A DNA stretch of 62,000 bases from assembly GCA_030141605.1 (NCBI GenBank), contig JAQGDQ010000288.1:8621-70620 (forward strand), given 5' to 3'. The notes beneath the pieces were generated by a model that worked only from the letters and a program-made list of their open reading frames with translations, had not been told where the DNA came from and made no database searches. Positions 56,601 through 62,000 of this stretch are shown here, one piece after another. This DNA is from Tubiluchus corallicola. Taxonomy: Eukaryota > Priapulida > Priapulimorpha > Priapulimorphida > Tubiluchidae. Each line of letters starts with the position of its first letter. The stretch's first letter is position 1. A program made the position numbers and the translations under genes.

Positions 56601-57866
56601 TAACTTCTTGAAGTGAAGCTTGGGACTTGCTAGTAAAAAGACACAGACCTGCTGGTGAAGTACAGTCTATGGCGCCTCCCACTAACTTGCCTTCTTACTA
56701 TCCCTTCTATTACCTCGGGAATGGGGCTTACTTTGTGCACACCCTGTATATTTCTCATAAATTGTAATTCTGATTAGAAAACCGTTTTGTCAGTGTATTA
56801 AAGCTTTATTTTGTTATCATACAACAAATTTCACTGTTATTTGCGTCCTTTAAATTTTATGATGTGAATCCAGCTTTAATTTTAATAAACCTACAAAAGT
56901 GTTGATTTCTGTATAGTAATTATTTACTGTTTGGAGTTAATTTACATTTGGTGATTGGACATTGAGGTTATATCCAGTAATCACTAGACTGCCTATTAAC
57001 AATTAATCAGGTAACGATCTCCGTAGAGTTTAAACAATTTTCATATTTTGTTTGAAGTCCTTAGACCAAAATTCCGTCATGTTACACTGGGTAGTTTGCT
57101 CTGATTTTCACATTTTGTTTCCTATCTTGGCTCTGCAAACAATCCTAGCTTTTTAAGCATAACGAAGTATTAACATATACTCCTATAGGTGTCTATCCTG
57201 CATCTTTGGTGATGTACGAATTGTAGTTTTAGAATTATTCCACTTTATGATTCGACGCCTAGCAAAAAAGTAAGCGTATGGGTCTTTTAAAATCCACTAC
57301 TCGCGAATTAATAAAAAAGTAACAAACTTAGTAATAACATTCGCTTTTCTTTTCATGAATGCAGCAGACGGCAACGTATACAAATCATATGTAACTACCC
57401 TAGTTACGGCCACGTAATTACTACCGAGTACTAGTTTGAAACTATACTTCCCTTACATATATCAGTAGCGTTGTTACCACCTTATCTCTAATAGGAACTT
57501 TGCTCAGACGATATCATTCTAACATAACTTAATAAACAATTACATGCCATAGCCGGTTCAGCAATATGATTGTACACATTATAGTTCAAATAAAAGGCTA
57601 GCCAGTTTGAGTACGCGTGAGCCTGATTATAAAACGGGTATAAATTTTTTGATATAAAAGTATCTGTGATCTATGCTACCGAAAATCGCGATATCGGACT
57701 ATGGACAGTAAGTTTCACCATAAAACTTTTTAGTGTTTGTCTCTTATATAGTAGTAAACGTAAACGTATTTTTAATTGGCGCTAGCTTTATATCACAATT
57801 TGGTTTCAAGTTATTTTGCTTATTACTACAGTATCTGCTCAGAAGCAGGGCGACTCTTAGCACTAG
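53675..57866. other. GGT 3' flank and intergenic DNA
   Basis: No gene is recognised in about 4.2 kb. At 53983 a hAT-like left end (CAGGGCAGATTAACC) appears without a matching right end. The frames at 54892 and 56340-56600 (minus) lack motifs I can name. No clear AATAAA close to the GGT stop is visible. Confidence 0.4.
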
Positions 57867-58493
57867 CAGTGGTGTAGCAAATGCTTGTGGCGCCCGGTGG
57901 CGTTCTACCCTTTTAATGTTTTCGTAATTTGGTTCGTGGGTTAAGCCACAAATTGTGCGAGTTTTTTGCGTGATTGAGCCCGACTTTCCTTTTTCAACAC
58001 GATGGGATAAAGATAAACAATTTTTTCTAAGAATCGACGAGCTTGATTTGCGGTACTGCGCCAGAGTAACTCTTTTCTAGTTGCTGCATTAGTTGCGCTT
58101 TACACAACAGTCCTTAAACATTCACCTCCAGCATGAAACATGCAAAGTGTATGAAACATGCAGGTTTTCACACTAATGCAATTGGCTTTTACCGAAACGC
58201 CACTGTTTCTTCCAAAATTAAAATTCTGCTAAGTCACACGATACCCTACACACGAAGTTAAGCTTTTTTCTAGAATCTAGATTGTACGCAGTAATTAATT
58301 AAGTTAACTAGGATCATCTCTGACTAGCTAGGATGATCGCAATTTTGTTGTAGTTTGATAACTTTAAACTGCTGTGTTAATGTCGGATTAGTAATTTTAA
58401 TTAACAGTCATTGAACTCCAGAAAAAGTTTGCGCCGTCTCACCCTTGATCCCGGGGCGATTACCCCCTGTCGCCCCCAACTAGCTAGACTCTG
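57867..58493. mobile_element. hAT-like element, 627 bp
   Basis: Starts CAGTGGTGTAGCAAATG, ends AACTAGCTAGACTCTG, and is flanked by a perfect 8-bp duplication AGCACTAG (57859-57866 and 58494-58501). The terminal inverted match is short. GC-rich rims (GGCGCCCGG, GTCGCCCCC) resemble other hAT-like elements. Non-coding. Confidence 0.85.
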
Positions 58494-58501
58494 AGCACTA
58501 G

Positions 58502-60151
58502 ACAAACTAGACAGTTTAGTAATAGTTGCCTAGGGCGCTAAATTTTGTTGTGCGCTAAATTCGTGAAATATTTCTGTAATTATTAAGTTTGCATAAGTAA
58601 TAACGCAATGAATGCGTAATTGCTTAACTACACAACACTGTAATAAAATGAAACGAACTACTTGCGTCGTTTTCCTGTGAAATATGTGATTCATCGATGC
58701 TAACATTGAAATGTCTTCCCGCAGCAAAACACTGTTTACTTCTGTCTTATCTGGCTTCTTAATATTACGTCATTTCATGCAGACGTTATTGTGTGTATAA
58801 AGCAGTAACTACTCCTTGTGTTAATAAAAAGCGTCTACCTAACAAGAAGCTTTTGCTATTGCAAAATCTTAATTATGGTAGATAATCCCATAAGAATCGA
58901 AGCTTTCATGAGCGTAATACAAGAACCGAAAGATTGTTGGCGGAGATTCTGAAATGAAGTACTTACAATCAGACTAGAGGCATTGTTGTAAAGATGATGA
59001 AACTAGCGAAATGGATGTAAAAAGAGGAGCTAGGGCTTCAAAAATTTACTGAAGAAAAGGCTGAGGGAAACTCTAACCAAGAGTATGCGCACAGAGACTG
59101 TCCAGTTGAAATTACAGAAATTTTGACTGCTCCTACATGCACAGGTCAACGGGGTCATAAATTTAATTTAAAATTCAATCAGCACAAACTGTTGAAAGGT
59201 AATTAGCTACACTTAATTAGTACATTGTAATACATGTATAAGCTTATCAGGCTATTATACTTTATATATAAACAAAAAAGTAATTTTTTGGGGGTGGAGT
59301 GGGGACCGTGGGGGAAGGAATTGACCATTAGTTAAGGAGCACTAAAAAAATTTTTAGCCTAGGGCGTCAAACTACATAGAGCCAACCCCTCTCAAAGGTC
59401 ATTATACTGGCATTTTTTTAATCTATTTTAATAAACAAAGTTGGATGTTTATTTATTTTAAAAATAATTAAAGCAAAATGTATGAAAATAGGTACAGATG
59501 AACTAAAACCTTTGGAAATTCTTTTGTTCAACCGTTTTTCAGACAACTACTTCATTGGAGAATTGGAGACTTACGTGTGCGCCACTTACAAAAGCATTTT
59601 ACCTAATGAATTAACACGCTACATGTCCTATATCCGCATCGCAAACCATTGTGTGAATTACAATCTCTTTAAATTATTGTTTGAATTACAATCATTTAAA
59701 TTATTGTTTGAATTACAATCTGTTATTGTTATATGAAGCTCATGAAACGTTTTAGTCTTGTACGTAGTATAAACTTTTTCGATTAAGCGTCGTAAAAAAT
59801 CTGTCAGATCGCACCGTTTGACTTTATAGGTCCTCGACGAGCAATTTGGCAATAGGGGGAATCTTCCGTAGAGAAATTCTTTCTTAGCTCAGCATAATAT
59901 TAGCAGTCCAGTTAAAGCCTTGAAAACCAAAAGAATTCGTTAAAACTGCTTTTACTTCGTGCCAGATCTTACCGGAATTAAAAGAAAATTTGAAAAGAAA
60001 GACAAATTTAAATGTGCATAGTGATTTTTTGAAAAGCACTTTTATATTAATGTGTTAAACAAAACTATTTTGCAAATTTATAACTTTTGTTTAGGTTATT
60101 AAGAATCAGGTTTCGCGTGATATTATTGAGTTCAATTGTGTTTTTTTTCAG
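58502..60151. other. Region 5' of the first visible SLC28 exon
   Basis: AT-rich DNA where the promoter and start-codon exon of the nucleoside transporter may lie; none can be assigned. TTGAATTACAATC is repeated three times at about 59651-59720. Confidence 0.4.
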
Positions 60152-61435
60152 CGGAAGGAACATACAGGCAAACCGGATATGATCATGGAAAATATGAAGG
60201 ATATGATAATAAAGGATATAACCAAGGATATGAAGATATTGAACTGACAGGGATACAATCCGACACCAACAATGTCCATTCAAACAAAATAGCCGAAAAC
60301 TTGGTTATCATTTTTAGCTACTTTTTTAATAATCTGAAAAACAAATTAAATTTGTAGATATGTAAATAATAAGTATTATTAACACTTAGTAGAAGTCATA
60401 TGTTGACTGTAATGAATTATAAGCGCAACAATTTTACAGCCCAATACAATGCAATAACAGATGCAGTTTATCAAGCAAGCTCAACCAATATAAACGGAAA
60501 CTAGCCTCGTGTGTACATCAGTTTTACAACAACACAAAGCAACGTCTAATAGTCTTTGCTACAAGCTTTAAATTGCTAGTAAATAAATTTGATAAACAAC
60601 TAAAATCTACTTCGGGATAGTTCTGACGCACATTTTCTGTATTAATGCATTCACAAATTTTAATTTAAAAATGCTAATTCTGTTTTCACTAAGCCGCAGC
60701 CCCATAATATTAATTCACGTGGTATCCTAGACCACCTACCGGTTTATATATGAAGACTGTGAGTTGAGAGGCGAAGCCTACTCGTGTGTATTCTGTCATA
60801 TTCTTTTACATTTAACAGAGGACTGACGTGAACATCTAATGCACTTAAATCAGGGTTAAGCGATTTGTACACCACAAACTTTGTTCGGTCTAATGCCAGA
60901 ACACGCACTTTTCTATCAGCAATATCTCTCTCTCTCTCAATTATGCGATCTTCATTCATAATTGAATATGCATACGTATTATATATAAACACATATATAC
61001 GTTGTTCTGGCACGTCAGTGCTAGAATATGGCGCTGATTGATTTTACTCTCTGTAAGCTATTATTACTTTATAGAGTTTTTTTTACTTTAGGTCAAAGAT
61101 CCCCAGGCCATTAAGGAAGTGGAATCTGTTTCCCCAATTGACCAAGTTTTTAATTTCTGTGCTGAGACATATGCTAAGTACAACAAACAAATATGGATTG
61201 GATTCTATGTTTTACTGTTACTATGTTACTTGGGATATTTTATTTACGTACTGTATTACAATCTAAGTGAAGATTCCTTGGGATTTGACAAAGTTGTGGA
61301 AATAGTTTCTATAACAGCTGTGGCTGTTGGTCTCACGATATACTTCACATTTATAGCAAAGTACGGAGATTCCATATACAAAAAGGTTGAAGCACCACTC
61401 GAAGCTGTTGAGAGGCAGTGGTACTGGCTGAAATG
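60152..61435 (+). CDS. Concentrative nucleoside transporter, N-terminal exons (partial)
   Basis: Exon 61092-61435 is clear: acceptor TTTACTTTAG before it, donor GTAAGG after, 114 full codons plus two bases. It encodes a cytosolic start (VKDPQAIKEV), then FCAETYAKYNKQIWIGFYVL and a second hydrophobic stretch (two membrane helices), and ends ERQWYWLKW. The order, and the WxWLKW at the end, match the N-terminal region of SLC28/CNT sodium-coupled nucleoside transporters, nearest CNT3. An upstream exon from 60152 (acceptor TTTTTTTTCAG) encodes a Tyr/Gly-rich cytosolic tail (YDHGKYEGYDNKGYNQGYED). Joining it in phase needs the weak donor GTCCAT at 60274. The start codon and all transport-core exons are outside the visible part. 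Confidence 0.78.
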
Positions 61436-61689
61436 GTAAGGTTAAGTAAATATAATATAAGTTTGTATATAAGTAAGGAAAATAAGCGAACTATGATGTC
61501 CTTTTTCCGTGATGATGATGTTGTCGTCCTCGTCATATATTCAACTCCATTACGGGTAGCATTGCAGTATTCTTGCTCTTGTTTTTGTTCGCGTAGTTGT
61601 ACTTATAAATACTCATGTATCAAAAATTCTGGCAAATTTCTTTATGTAGCGCTCATCATTTAAAATCTCAGCACGCTGAACAATGAAAT

Positions 61690-62000
61690 ACATTTAAAAT
61701 TTATAAGAAACATAAAATTTAAGACATTAAAAATTAAAAATAATTCGTCATAAAAGGTACAATTTAAACAAGTGTGTTTTAAGATCTGTTTAAACCAATC
61801 TAATGAATTTGTAGCAAGTATAGCAACAGGTAAGTTATTCCAGAGACGTGGAGCACAGACAGAAAAAGCTTTTTCAGCATAAAACTATAATAGGAATTGG
61901 CTGATGTAAATTAATTTGTTCATTAGCTTTAGAACGAAATGTTCAGCCTGCGTTACGGCGTATTAAAAGATTAGTAAAGTATGCAGGTGCCAAACCATGT
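61690..62000 (-). pseudogene. LINE ORF2 C-terminal remnant at window end
   Basis: Reading the minus strand from 62000, one frame gives HGLAPAYFTNLLIRRNA, and after a frameshift near 61880 another gives EKAFSVCAPRLWNNLPVAIL and FKQILKHTCL. This is the familiar GLAPxYL .. FS-x-x-APRLWN-x-LP .. FK-x-x-LK ending of CR1/L2-type reverse transcriptases. The frameshift and internal stops show it is dead. It lies in the intron after the last visible SLC28 exon and runs out of the window. Confidence 0.8.

Noticed and set aside
60744-61013. 89-codon minus-strand frame in the SLC28 intron
   Set aside because: No family resemblance recognised; treated as chance.

Overview
The window is nuclear DNA from an animal, most likely an aquatic invertebrate; I cannot name the species. 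It holds spliced genes with GT..AG introns and conserved metazoan proteins, is AT-rich, and is loaded with microsatellites, minisatellites, short non-autonomous DNA transposons and decayed LINEs. There are no prokaryotic operons, no CRISPR array and no sign of plasmid or phage. Nearly all long open frames are low-complexity translations of tandem repeats, not genes.

Four genes are supported, all on the + strand. (1) 6374-13833: the last four exons of a receptor-type guanylate cyclase; earlier exons are not seen and probably lie before the window. (2) 16846-35625: a complete eight-exon thioredoxin-like protein 1 (TXNL1), 292 aa, with a CGPC thioredoxin domain and a C-terminal PITH domain. (3) 42002-53674: ten exons of a gamma-glutamyltransferase with its catalytic threonine and substrate-binding residues, ending at a stop codon; the N-terminal membrane-anchor exon was not found. 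(4) 60152-61435: two 5' exons of a concentrative nucleoside transporter (SLC28/CNT family), continuing beyond the window. The genes act in unrelated pathways and show no functional cluster.

The rest is a dense record of mobile DNA. At least nine hAT-like elements can be bounded, most by 8-bp target duplications and one family by 6 bp. Two TA-flanked elements have pogo/Tigger-like or mariner-like ends, one element is TTAA-flanked and piggyBac-like, and there are several fold-back elements. One solo LTR has heat-shock-element-like repeats above its TATA box. A SINE-like element has a 5S rRNA-derived head. At least five LINE remnants are recognisable. Satellites of 17, 19, 27, 32, 40, 72, 74 and 78 bp and expanded GA, CA, TAG, TTC and CTTT tracts fill introns and intergenic DNA.

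The most interesting pattern is the link between transposons and tandem repeats. A 2.2-kb TA-flanked element carries about 20 copies of a 78-bp satellite. A hAT-like family carries an internal GA tract of very different length in each copy. A TAG array abuts what looks like a LINE 3' end. This suggests that mobile elements seed satellites in this genome.
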